Below are positions 18,187 through 26,070 of a stretch of DNA of 48,985 nucleotides, piece by piece. Numbering within the stretch: position 1 is the stretch's first letter; each line of letters starts with the position of its first letter. The notes under the pieces are model-generated. The model made no database searches and had not been told where the DNA came from. It worked only from the letters and a program-made list of their open reading frames with translations. The stretch covers positions 1 through 48,985 of the forward strand of contig DASWHD010000144.1 of the NCBI GenBank assembly GCA_036393335.1, in the 5' to 3' direction. Source of the DNA: DASWHD01 sp036393335 (GTDB lineage Bacteria; CG2-30-53-67; CG2-30-70-394). The position numbers and the translations under genes are program-made.

Positions 18187-19020
18187 ATGGATCCCGCCGT
18201 CGCCCGCGCCCTCGACCATATCCCCATGCTACCCGGCCACATCCAGTCCTTGTTCGCCATCCTCCATGACCCGGACGGCGAGATCCACGACGTGGTGGAG
18301 TTGGTGTGTCGCGACCCGAGCCTCGCCGCCCAGAGCCTGCGAGCGTGCAACTCGGCCTTCTATAGCCTGCCGGTGGTGGTGACTTCCATCCACCAGGCCG
18401 TGGTCCTGCTGGGAATGGACACGGTCCAGGGGATCGCCCTGGCGAGCTATTTTCAGTCCGTGATGACCCAACGGCCAGGGCTGCCGGGGGGCTGGCTGGA
18501 CGGTGCCGCCAACCACGCCTTGATCGCCGCCCACCTCGGCCGCTGGTTCCTGCAGGCCGTGGGGGAGCACCTCGAAGCGGCCACCGCGTTTACCGCTGGC
18601 CTGATCCACGACATCGGCAGGCTGGCCTTCTCCCATCTCGGCCTGGACGTGGAACGGGCGGTGGTGACCCAGGTCGCGGCCGGCGCGCCGTGGTGTACCG
18701 CCGAGCGCGCGGTCCTGGGCATCGACCACGCGGCGGCCGGCGGCCAGGTATGCGAGCGGTGGGAGATCCCCGAGAGCCTGACCCAGGCGGTGTACTACCA
18801 CCACACGCCCCTAGAGGCGGTCGACGAACCGCTGGCGTGTGTGGTGCACATCGCCGATCGCCTCGCCCACGCCAGCGTCACGGGGATCGGAGAGGAGGGC
18901 CCGCTTGCGGGAATCGAGGCCGCTGCGTGGCAGGCCCTCGGGCTGGACGACGCCGGAATGGCGGAGCTGGCCGTCGACCTCCTGCGTACCCTGGAGGCGA
19001 CGCCCCTACCCACTGGTTAA
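18187..19020 (+). CDS. HDOD-domain signalling protein
   Basis: A 277-residue protein made up almost entirely of an HDOD domain, a degenerate relative of HD phosphohydrolases that usually acts as a protein-interaction module in signalling. The segments AAQSLRACNSAFYSLP (about residues 51-66), IHQAVVLLGMDTVQGIAL, GLIHDIGRLAFSHLG (about 139-153) and VYYHHTPLEA are typical. There is no attached output domain. An exact hairpin GTGGGC-ACGC-GCCCAC (19026-19041) follows the stop and may aid termination, but it has no T-run. It is one of three HDOD proteins in 13 kb. Confidence 0.88.
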   Translation: MDPAVARALDHIPMLPGHIQSLFAILHDPDGEIHDVVELVCRDPSLAAQSLRACNSAFYSLPVVVTSIHQAVVLLGMDTVQGIALASYFQSVMTQRPGLPGGWLDGAANHALIAAHLGRWFLQAVGEHLEAATAFTAGLIHDIGRLAFSHLGLDVERAVVTQVAAGAPWCTAERAVLGIDHAAAGGQVCERWEIPESLTQAVYYHHTPLEAVDEPLACVVHIADRLAHASVTGIGEEGPLAGIEAAAWQALGLDDAGMAELAVDLLRTLEATPLPTG

Positions 19021-19113
19021 ACTGGGTGGGCACGCGCCCACGCGACGGGGCACGTGGCCAGCGGGACGATCGGGAACCCGCATAGTCGCCTTCTACCAAG
19101 CGTGCGAGATCGG

Positions 19114-21387
19114 TCAACCGTCCCCGGTAAGAGCGGGAAACGCATCGTGCAACAGGGCAACCACCGCGTCCTCCGTGGGACACGCGAGGAGGTCGTCGAG
19201 CAGCGGCCGGCACGCCTCTGGAGAGAGCCGCGCGAGGGTGCGCCACACCACCGGGATCGCCGTGGGAGCGACGGAGATCTCATCCAGCCCTATGGCCAGG
19301 AGGGCGGGCAGCGCCACCGGCGAGGCGGCGAGCTCGCCGCACAGGCTTACCGGCTTGCCGAGGGCGTGCGCCGCCTCCACCGTGTCGCGAATCAGGTGCA
19401 GGACCGCAGGGTGCAGCGGTTGGTAGAGCCCGGCGACGGTGGTCGACTGTCGGTCCACCGCCAGGGTGTACTGCGCCAGGTCGTTGGAGCCGATCGACAC
19501 GAAGTCGGCCTTGGCGAACAGGGCACCGCCCGCCCGCGCCACGGCGGGCACCTCCACCATCACCCCGAGCGGCACGGCCGTGCCGCATGCCGCGCCCTCT
19601 GCCACTAGGGCGCGGCGGCACTCCTCCACCTCCGCACACAGCTGGTCGAGCTCCGCCACCGTGGTGACCATGGGAAAAAGGATGCGTACCGGTCCAATCG
19701 CTGCGGCCCGCAGCATGGCCCGTAGCTGGGTGCGCAGCACCTGTGGCTGGTGCAGGGAGAGGCGCACTGCGCGCAGTCCAAGGAGGGGGTTGGTCTCGGC
19801 CACCGGCAACAGACGCAGGAATGGCTTGTCGCCCCCCAGATCGAGGGTGCGGAGGGTGGTGGGGTAGTGAGGAAAGCGGCGCACGGCATCGCTGTAGATA
19901 CGATACTGCTCCTCTTCCCGTCCCAATCCATCCCGGCCGATGAGGAAGGCGTACTCGGTGCGGTAGAGACCGATACCCGGCGCCCCGTGGGCGGTGGCCG
20001 CCTCGAGGTCGCGCTCGACGGAGATGTTGGCCAGGAGACGGATCGGCAGCTCACCGGCGCTGCACGGTGGATGCCACTGTTCATCGAGCGCCTGGGTGTG
20101 CTGCTGATAGATCTCCTCGATGTCGGCCGTGGAGTTGATGTGGACGGTACCCGTGGCACCGTCGACGATGAGCCGATCGCCTTCGGCGATCACCGCGAGG
20201 TCGACACCGGTCACCATCGGCAGAGCGAAGGCGCGGGCCAGGAGCACCGCGTGAGAGTCCGGGGTATTGGCCCCTTGGACGAAGCCCCGCACCCCCTGGT
20301 CGGCCGCGGACAGGACGTCGGTGACGCGGACCTGCCCGGCCACGAGGATCGCCCGGTCACGCGGCACGATCACCGCCCCCGGGTCGCCCTTACATAATGC
20401 ATCGAGCAGCCGCGCGCCGACCTCCAGGACATCCGCGCCACGCTGCCGTATGTACGGATCGGCGAGCCGCTCGAAGGCGTGGTAGTGACGCAGGGCAACC
20501 TGGCGGATCGCCCCGTAGGCGTTTTGCCCGCTGGTGACTCGGGCCTCGATCGCCGCGACGAAGCTGCCACCGTCGGCGAGCAGCAGCCGCTGCATGTCGA
20601 GCAGGGCCGCCTCTTGCTCGCCGACCTCGCGCCGGAGTTGTTCGACGACCTCGTCCAACCCGCTGCGCGCGTTGCCCAGAGCCACGTCGAGGCGCGTCTG
20701 CTCCACCACCGTCTCGCCGCTCGCCTGGTACGCGTGCAGCGGCAGCAACCCCGCCTCAACGGCGGCCCGGCCGATGGCGACACCGGTCGAAGCGGCGGTA
20801 CCTACCAGAAGCTGCCCATCGACGCCGCCGTGCAAGAGGGCCTCGATGGCGGGCGCGGTGTGCAAGATGGTATCCACCAGGGCCGCCACTTGGTGGGCCA
20901 CAGTCTGGAGAAGGTGGATCTCCGGCTCATGGAAGTCGCGCGGCTCCTCGGTCTGGACCACCAGACAACCGACGGTGCGGGTGCCGCGTGATACTGGCAC
21001 GCCGAGAAACGATACGAAGCGCTCTTCCCCGGTCTCCGGCAGGTACTTGAACCGTGGATGGTGGCTCGCCTCGCGCACCGCCACCGGGCTCCCCTGGTCG
21101 ACGATCAGTCCGACCAACCCCTCATGACGCGCGAGCCGCGGCGGCTGGTCCGGGTCGAAGCGCAGGCCGGTGCTCGCCGCCAAGACCAGGTCGCCGGTGG
21201 CGGGCTCCAGAAGATAGAGAGAGCAGAGGGGGGTTTCCATCTGCTCCGCCACCATGGCGACGATCTCCCGTAACGCGGCGCGCGGCTTACCGCCGCTGGC
21301 GGCAAGTCGTCCCACCCGTTCCAGGGTCGCGAGGGCGTTGAGGAGCTCTTCGCGTTTCGGCACCGCCGTCCTCGTCGGAAAGACCAT
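19114..21387 (-). CDS. ptsP: PTS-Ntr enzyme I (GAF-PEP phosphotransferase)
   Basis: A 757-residue EI-Ntr, the first enzyme of the nitrogen-related phosphotransferase system that passes phosphate from PEP to NPr. An N-terminal GAF domain (about residues 20-175) precedes the EI body. The phosphorylated histidine lies in DSHAVLLARAF (His379). The PEP-binding C-terminal domain has VERDLEAATAHGAPGIGLYRTEY, LDLGGDKPFLR, SIGSNDLAQYTLAVDR and the catalytic-Cys motif SLCGELAA. The ATG at 21385-21387 has GTAGGA upstream and is preferred to a more upstream in-frame start. GAF domains of EI-Ntr commonly sense glutamine or similar metabolites. Confidence 0.95.
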   Translation of the reverse strand: MVFPTRTAVPKREELLNALATLERVGRLAASGGKPRAALREIVAMVAEQMETPLCSLYLLEPATGDLVLAASTGLRFDPDQPPRLARHEGLVGLIVDQGSPVAVREASHHPRFKYLPETGEERFVSFLGVPVSRGTRTVGCLVVQTEEPRDFHEPEIHLLQTVAHQVAALVDTILHTAPAIEALLHGGVDGQLLVGTAASTGVAIGRAAVEAGLLPLHAYQASGETVVEQTRLDVALGNARSGLDEVVEQLRREVGEQEAALLDMQRLLLADGGSFVAAIEARVTSGQNAYGAIRQVALRHYHAFERLADPYIRQRGADVLEVGARLLDALCKGDPGAVIVPRDRAILVAGQVRVTDVLSAADQGVRGFVQGANTPDSHAVLLARAFALPMVTGVDLAVIAEGDRLIVDGATGTVHINSTADIEEIYQQHTQALDEQWHPPCSAGELPIRLLANISVERDLEAATAHGAPGIGLYRTEYAFLIGRDGLGREEEQYRIYSDAVRRFPHYPTTLRTLDLGGDKPFLRLLPVAETNPLLGLRAVRLSLHQPQVLRTQLRAMLRAAAIGPVRILFPMVTTVAELDQLCAEVEECRRALVAEGAACGTAVPLGVMVEVPAVARAGGALFAKADFVSIGSNDLAQYTLAVDRQSTTVAGLYQPLHPAVLHLIRDTVEAAHALGKPVSLCGELAASPVALPALLAIGLDEISVAPTAIPVVWRTLARLSPEACRPLLDDLLACPTEDAVVALLHDAFPALTGDG

Positions 21388-21531
21388 CCGTCCTACCGAG
21401 CAGCGCATCGCTGACACGGCTTGTAACGGAGGCTACCATGCGCTGGCCCGCATTTCTTCCACCGCGGCGATTGTGTCCGCACCCCGCAAGGACTGACAAC
21501 GATTACCCGGGGACGGAGGTTCGAACTGATC

Positions 21532-22365
21532 ATGGCGATCGCTGGCACAGACGAGGCCGCCGCCCTGCTGGCCGGGACGCAACGGGTGGTTTTCCTCACC
21601 AGCGCTGGCATGAGCGCGGAGTCGGGCATCCCTACCTTTCGCGATCGTGACGGCTACTGGCGCCGCTTCCCGCCCTTCGCCACCAAGGGGCTAGAGGCCC
21701 AGGACCTCGCCAGCCCGTGGGCGTTTCGCACCTGTCTACCCCACGCCTGGGCGTTCTACGAGTGGCGCCGGCGCAATGCCGCCGCTAACGCGCCGCACTC
21801 GGGGTACGACGTGATTCACCGGTGGATGGCGTCATGCCTTCCGGACAGCTTCATCCACACCACCAACACCGACGGCTACCATCTGCGCGCCGGCGCATCG
21901 GCGGGGCGGGTGCGGGAGGTCCATGGCTCGCTCTGGCGGCTACAATGCCTGCGGCCGTGCTCACCGCGGTTCTGGCCCGATGAGCAGGTCCCCCTGTGCG
22001 ACCTCGATGGGGGGACGATGGAGGCGTCGCGTTTTCCCACCTGCCCGAATTGCGGCGGCGTGGCGCGGCCCCACATCCTGATGTTCGGCGATGCCGACTA
22101 CGTCGGCCACCGCGAACAGGACCTGTGCTGGCAGGCATTTGTGCATCAGCCCGTCGATGTGGCGCTGCTCATCGGCTCCTCCGGCGCCGTCCCCACCAAT
22201 GACGTGATCGCCGCGCGGCTCCAGGCCGGAAGAACGTGCGTTATCACCATCAATCCCGACCCGACCGCCGGCGGGATATTGCGGCCAGACGTCGCAATCG
22301 TCGCCGGCGCGCAGGCGGCGTTGGCGGAAATCGACCTGCGTCTGCACGATGGTGCGAGTGCCTAA
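21532..22365 (+). CDS. SIR2-family NAD-dependent deacylase (sirtuin)
   Basis: A 277-residue sirtuin. It has the NAD-binding TSAGMSAESGIPTFR (residues 23-37), TTNTDGYHLRAG (110-121, usually TQN-[IV]-D), the catalytic HG at 131-132 (REVHGSLW), four cysteines of a zinc site (CLRPC 139-143 and CPNCGG), RPHILMFGD and GSSGAVPTND. Tyr76-x-x-Arg79 in FYEWRRRN matches the YxxR pair that marks class III enzymes removing succinyl or malonyl groups from lysine. The Gln-to-Thr and Ile-to-Thr changes in the NTD motif are unusual and may affect NAD binding. GGAGG lies about 12 bases before the ATG. It is divergent from ptsP. Confidence 0.88.
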   Translation: MAIAGTDEAAALLAGTQRVVFLTSAGMSAESGIPTFRDRDGYWRRFPPFATKGLEAQDLASPWAFRTCLPHAWAFYEWRRRNAAANAPHSGYDVIHRWMASCLPDSFIHTTNTDGYHLRAGASAGRVREVHGSLWRLQCLRPCSPRFWPDEQVPLCDLDGGTMEASRFPTCPNCGGVARPHILMFGDADYVGHREQDLCWQAFVHQPVDVALLIGSSGAVPTNDVIAARLQAGRTCVITINPDPTAGGILRPDVAIVAGAQAALAEIDLRLHDGASA

Positions 22366-22442
22366 CCGGTAGCCCGTTCGGCAAAACCAAGCTAAATTTC
22401 TTGGGTAAGGTTGCGGGGCACGGGCTCGTTTTTGGAGGATTT

Positions 22443-23198
22443 ATGATTTCCGACTTACGTCAGGCGCCGTTTACGGCGTGGGAGGCCTTAAGCATCGCCT
22501 CCGGCATCGAGGAACGCGGGATCCGCTTCTACCGTGCCGCCTTGGCCGAGTGCACCGATCCGACCGCGCGCCGAGTGTATGAAGAGATGGTGGCGGAGGA
22601 ACACCGCCATCTCGCCATTCTGGAGTCGGCGATGTACTCCGCCCGGGGGCTCGCGCCGGAGGCCGCCGAGGTGGTGCGTAACTACCTCGACGAGCTCGAT
22701 GACGATCTCACCCCATTTCCCCAGATGCCTCAGGACGAAGACGGCGGCCACGCCCTGGCATCCGCGCGGCGCGTGGAGCGTGTGGCGGCGCACAATTATT
22801 TGCAGCTGGCCAGGGCCTCCGTCGACCTGCGGGCCAAGGCGGTGCTCGTGGCCCTCGCCGGCGAGGAGCTGGTCCACAACGCGCGGCTCGCCGAACACCT
22901 CGGAGACGGGGCGCCGGAGGCCGTTCTCGCGGAGCCGGATGTCGATGTCGTCACGCGCCTGGCGGTGGCCGAGGAGGAGCTGCGCCGTGCGGCACCCAAG
23001 CTCTCGGCGGCGGCCCGTGCCACGCGCCTGGAAGAGCCCCTGCCCACGGATGACGGCTCCGTGTACGACCAGCTTGCCGGCCTGCGGCGTCTCATCGACC
23101 GGGCGGAGGAGGACCTCGACGCCCTTCTCGATAACCGCATCGTGGCGATGGAGGCCCATCTCCAGGGGATGAACGGCAACCGCCCGGCGATGGTCTGA
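22443..23198 (+). CDS. Ferritin-like / rubrerythrin-type diiron protein
   Basis: A 251-residue protein whose first 160 residues form a four-helix ferritin-like bundle. Probable iron ligands are the glutamates in GIEERGIRFY (helix 1), EEMVAEEHRH (helix 2, Glu and His), RRVERVAAHNYLQLA (helix 3) and LAGEELVHNARL (helix 4, Glu and His). This gives the ExxH pairs seen in rubrerythrins. No rubredoxin domain is attached; the C-terminal third is helical and Glu/Arg-rich (about 190-245). GGAGG lies 5 bases before ATG 22443. A role in peroxide or iron stress is likely, but I cannot assign a named subfamily. Confidence 0.82.
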   Translation: MISDLRQAPFTAWEALSIASGIEERGIRFYRAALAECTDPTARRVYEEMVAEEHRHLAILESAMYSARGLAPEAAEVVRNYLDELDDDLTPFPQMPQDEDGGHALASARRVERVAAHNYLQLARASVDLRAKAVLVALAGEELVHNARLAEHLGDGAPEAVLAEPDVDVVTRLAVAEEELRRAAPKLSAAARATRLEEPLPTDDGSVYDQLAGLRRLIDRAEEDLDALLDNRIVAMEAHLQGMNGNRPAMV

Positions 23199-23238
23199 TG
23201 ACGCACGGCCGGGGGGCAGCCCCAGGCGGTCCAACAGG

Positions 23239-25398
23239 TCAGCGCAGCGGCTGTAACGGCGCCTTGGTGGCAACCATGCGTTTCACCCCGACGGAGGTGA
23301 AACGCACCGAGACCTTCAGGTCCTCCCCCTGGCCCTCGCGCCGCACCACTTTGCCCGATCCCCAGCGCGGATGGTGAACCTGGGAGCCGAGGGGGAAGGG
23401 ACCGTCGTCGGCCGCCGCCGTGACGTGGGTCACCACGGTGGCACGGTCCGGCTCGGCGAGAGCTGCAACGGCCGGCCGACCGACCAGGTGTTCGGGGATC
23501 TCACCGAGAAAGCGTGACGGCGTGTTGAACTGTACCTCGCCCTGGATGTGACGCCGGGCCGCGAAGGTGAGGTAGAGCACTTCCTTGGCGCGGGTGATCC
23601 CCACGTAGGCGAGGCGGCGTTCCTCCTCCATCTCGTCCTCGGAGCCCATCGCCATGCGATGGGGGAAGATCCCCTCTTCCATGCCGGTGAGGAAGACCAC
23701 CGGGAACTCCAGCCCCTTGGCCGAATGCAGGGTCATGAGGGTGACGTAGTCGCGGGCCTCCACCTCTTGGTCGAGGTCGGTGACCAGGGCCACCTGCTCC
23801 AGGAAGGTAGCGAGGCTCGCCGTGGGGTCCTCCACCGCCAGGTTCTGCAAGGCGGTGGCGAGCTCCCGGACGTTCTCGCCCCGGCTGACCGCCTCGACCG
23901 ACTCGTCGCGCGCCAGGTAGTCGAGCAGACCGGTCTCCGCGAGCACCGCAGCAAACAACTCGGGCAGGAGTGGCTGGCGGCGGTGCAGCTCGCCCAGCCT
24001 TTCCCACAGGGCGGCGAGATCGGCGAGGGCGTTGCGCTGGCGGGTGGCGAGCTCCGGATCGCCGAGGGCGGTGCCGACCGCGTCGAACAGGGAGCAGCGG
24101 CGGCGCGTTGCCACCGCCTGGAGATGCAGCAGGAGGTTCGCGCCGATGCCCCGCGGCGGCAGGTTGATGATGCGCTCGAAGCTGAGGTCATCGGCCGGGT
24201 TCTCCAACACCTTCAGGTAGGCGAGGCAGTCCTTGATTTCCTTGCGCTCGTAGAACTTCTGGCCGCCGTAGATCACGTACGGCAGGCCACGTGTACGTAG
24301 AGCCGCCTCCAGCACCCGGCTCTGGGCGTGGGTGCGGTAGAGGACGGCGCAGTCGGTGAGGGGACGCCCCGCACCCCGCCGGCGCACGATCTCCCCGACC
24401 ACGTAGGCCGCCTCGGCCTCCTCTCCCATGCAGCTCTGACAGGCGAGGAGCTCCCCCGCCGCACGGTCGGTCCACAGGGCCTTGCCCTTGCGCCCGAGGT
24501 TGTGGCGGATGACGTGGTTGGCCGCCTCCAGGATCTGCGGCGTCGAGCGGTAGTTCTGCTCCAGCTTGAGGGTGAGGCAGCCCGGGTGGTCGCGCTCGAA
24601 GTCGAGGATGTTGCGCAGGTCCGCCCCCCGCCAGCCGTAGATCGACTGGTCGTCGTCGCCCACCACGCACAGGTTGTCGTTGCGACCCTCCAGCAGGCGT
24701 ACCAGCCGGTATTGAGCGTGGTTGGTGTCCTGGTACTCGTCGATCAGCAGATGAGCGAACCGCTCCTGGTACTGGGCGCGGATCTGTGGGTGGTCCGCGA
24801 AAAGCTGCACCGGCAGCATCAGCAGGTCGTCGAAGTCCACCGCGCCCGCCTGACGCAGCCGCCCCTGGTAGCGCACGTACACGTCCCGGGTGACCGCTTC
24901 GATCCCGAAGTCGTGGCACTCGGCGCCGTACTCGTCCGGCGTCAGGAGGCGGTTCTTCAGCTCGCTGATGCGCCACGCCAGGTTGCTCGGTGGATAGAGC
25001 CGGTCGTTGAGCCGCATCTCCTTGCCCAGCTGTTTGATCAGGGTGAGACGATCGTGCTGGTCGTAGATGACGAACCGTGATGGATAACCTAGGGCCTCGG
25101 CATGACCGCGCAGGAGGCGCACGCCTAAGGCGTGGAAGGTGAGGGCCCATAGGCCGGGCGGTACGGCGCCGCCGAGGAGGGCGGCGATGCGCTCGCGCAT
25201 CTCCCGCGCTGCCTTGTTGGTGAAGGTGACGGTGAGGATCTGGTGAGGCCGAGCATCACCCGTTGCGAGCAGATGTGCGATGCGGTGGGTCAGGGTGCGG
25301 GTCTTGCCGGAGCCGGCGCCCGCCAGGATCAACAGCGGCGTGCCGCGATGCTCGACCGCCTGACGTTGGACCGGGTTGAGGGCGGCGAGGATCGACAT
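23239..25398 (-). CDS. pcrA: ATP-dependent DNA helicase PcrA/UvrD
   Basis: A 719-residue SF1A 3'-5' helicase used in nucleotide excision and mismatch repair and replication-fork rescue. The motifs are complete: NPVQRQAVEHRGTPLLILAGAGSGKT (Q motif and Walker A), TFTNKAAREMRER, LLIDEYQDTN (motif II), GDDDQSIYGWRGA (III), EQNYRST (IV), MTLHSAKGLEFPVVFL (V) and YVGITRAKEVLYL (VI). The C-terminal segment (about 650-719) ends in a Tudor-like beta domain, as in PcrA, containing QVHHPRWGSGKVV. It is distinct from the helicase half of the EndoQ fusion at 3218. It is divergent from ogt. Confidence 0.96.
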   Translation of the reverse strand: MSILAALNPVQRQAVEHRGTPLLILAGAGSGKTRTLTHRIAHLLATGDARPHQILTVTFTNKAAREMRERIAALLGGAVPPGLWALTFHALGVRLLRGHAEALGYPSRFVIYDQHDRLTLIKQLGKEMRLNDRLYPPSNLAWRISELKNRLLTPDEYGAECHDFGIEAVTRDVYVRYQGRLRQAGAVDFDDLLMLPVQLFADHPQIRAQYQERFAHLLIDEYQDTNHAQYRLVRLLEGRNDNLCVVGDDDQSIYGWRGADLRNILDFERDHPGCLTLKLEQNYRSTPQILEAANHVIRHNLGRKGKALWTDRAAGELLACQSCMGEEAEAAYVVGEIVRRRGAGRPLTDCAVLYRTHAQSRVLEAALRTRGLPYVIYGGQKFYERKEIKDCLAYLKVLENPADDLSFERIINLPPRGIGANLLLHLQAVATRRRCSLFDAVGTALGDPELATRQRNALADLAALWERLGELHRRQPLLPELFAAVLAETGLLDYLARDESVEAVSRGENVRELATALQNLAVEDPTASLATFLEQVALVTDLDQEVEARDYVTLMTLHSAKGLEFPVVFLTGMEEGIFPHRMAMGSEDEMEEERRLAYVGITRAKEVLYLTFAARRHIQGEVQFNTPSRFLGEIPEHLVGRPAVAALAEPDRATVVTHVTAAADDGPFPLGSQVHHPRWGSGKVVRREGQGEDLKVSVRFTSVGVKRMVATKAPLQPLR

Positions 25399-25442
25399 GA
25401 TGCGTACTGGTATTGCCTCCGGCAGCGGGGCAAGGTTGCCCT

Positions 25443-25988
25443 ATGGACGGGGACGACCGTAACAACGAAGACCCAGGCCGGCAACCGCCGCCTCGGGGTG
25501 CTACATTCTGTGCGTTCACGACCCCGGCCGGGCCGGTGCGACTGTGCTTCCTCGGTGACCGGCTCGTGACCATCCACCTCGGAACGGCGGACGGGCCCGA
25601 GGTCGCGGCGCTGCCCGCGCCATGTCGGGACATCGCCTTGACGTTACAGGCGTTCTTGCACCGAGAGTGCGCCGCCTTGCCCTCCCTCCCCTACCGCCTC
25701 ACCCGTGGCACCCCTTTTCAGCGACGGGTGTGGCTGGCGCTGCCGACGATCCCACCGGGCACCACGACCACCTACGGTGCGCTGGCCGCGCGAGTCGGGG
25801 CACCGCGTGGGGCTCAAGCCGTGGGACAGGCCCTGGGGTGCAACCCGTTGCCCGTGGTCCTGCCCTGCCATCGGGTGGTGGCGTGCAATGGGGCCGGGGG
25901 GTTCGGCGCCGGACTAGCCTGGAAACGGTATTTGCTGGGGTGCGAGGGGAGCGCGCTGCCCGCTTCACGGTCGGTTTTCTCAATATGA
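25443..25988 (+). CDS. ogt: Methylated-DNA-[protein]-cysteine S-methyltransferase
   Basis: A 181-residue suicide repair protein that takes alkyl groups from O6-alkylguanine onto its own cysteine. The C-terminal domain is typical: GTPFQRRVWLALPTIPPGTTTTYGALAARVG (helix-turn-helix with the Tyr and Arg finger region), then VVLPCHRVVACNGAGGFGAGLAWKRYLL, where PCHR holds the acceptor cysteine. The N-terminal ribonuclease-H-like half (about residues 15-80) is also present. The ATG at 25443 is preferred over an upstream in-frame start. It is divergent from pcrA across 44 bases, so the two repair genes share a promoter region. Confidence 0.94.
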   Translation: MDGDDRNNEDPGRQPPPRGATFCAFTTPAGPVRLCFLGDRLVTIHLGTADGPEVAALPAPCRDIALTLQAFLHRECAALPSLPYRLTRGTPFQRRVWLALPTIPPGTTTTYGALAARVGAPRGAQAVGQALGCNPLPVVLPCHRVVACNGAGGFGAGLAWKRYLLGCEGSALPASRSVFSI

Positions 25989-26070
25989 TACAGTCGGAAG
26001 TCGATTAGGCGGGGGCCGGTTCCGGCAACGGACCCCATCACGGCATCGCCCGACGGCCCCCGCCATCCCC

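Noticed and set aside
21508..21531. GGTTCGAAC, resembling a tRNA T-loop.
   Set aside because: The flanking bases cannot form a T-stem or acceptor stem.
21438..21650. Short plus-strand frame with a GGAGG ribosome-binding site before the sirtuin gene.
   Set aside because: It overlaps the start of the sirtuin in another frame and its product (Arg/Pro-rich) looks like a shadow. A leader peptide is possible but unsupported.
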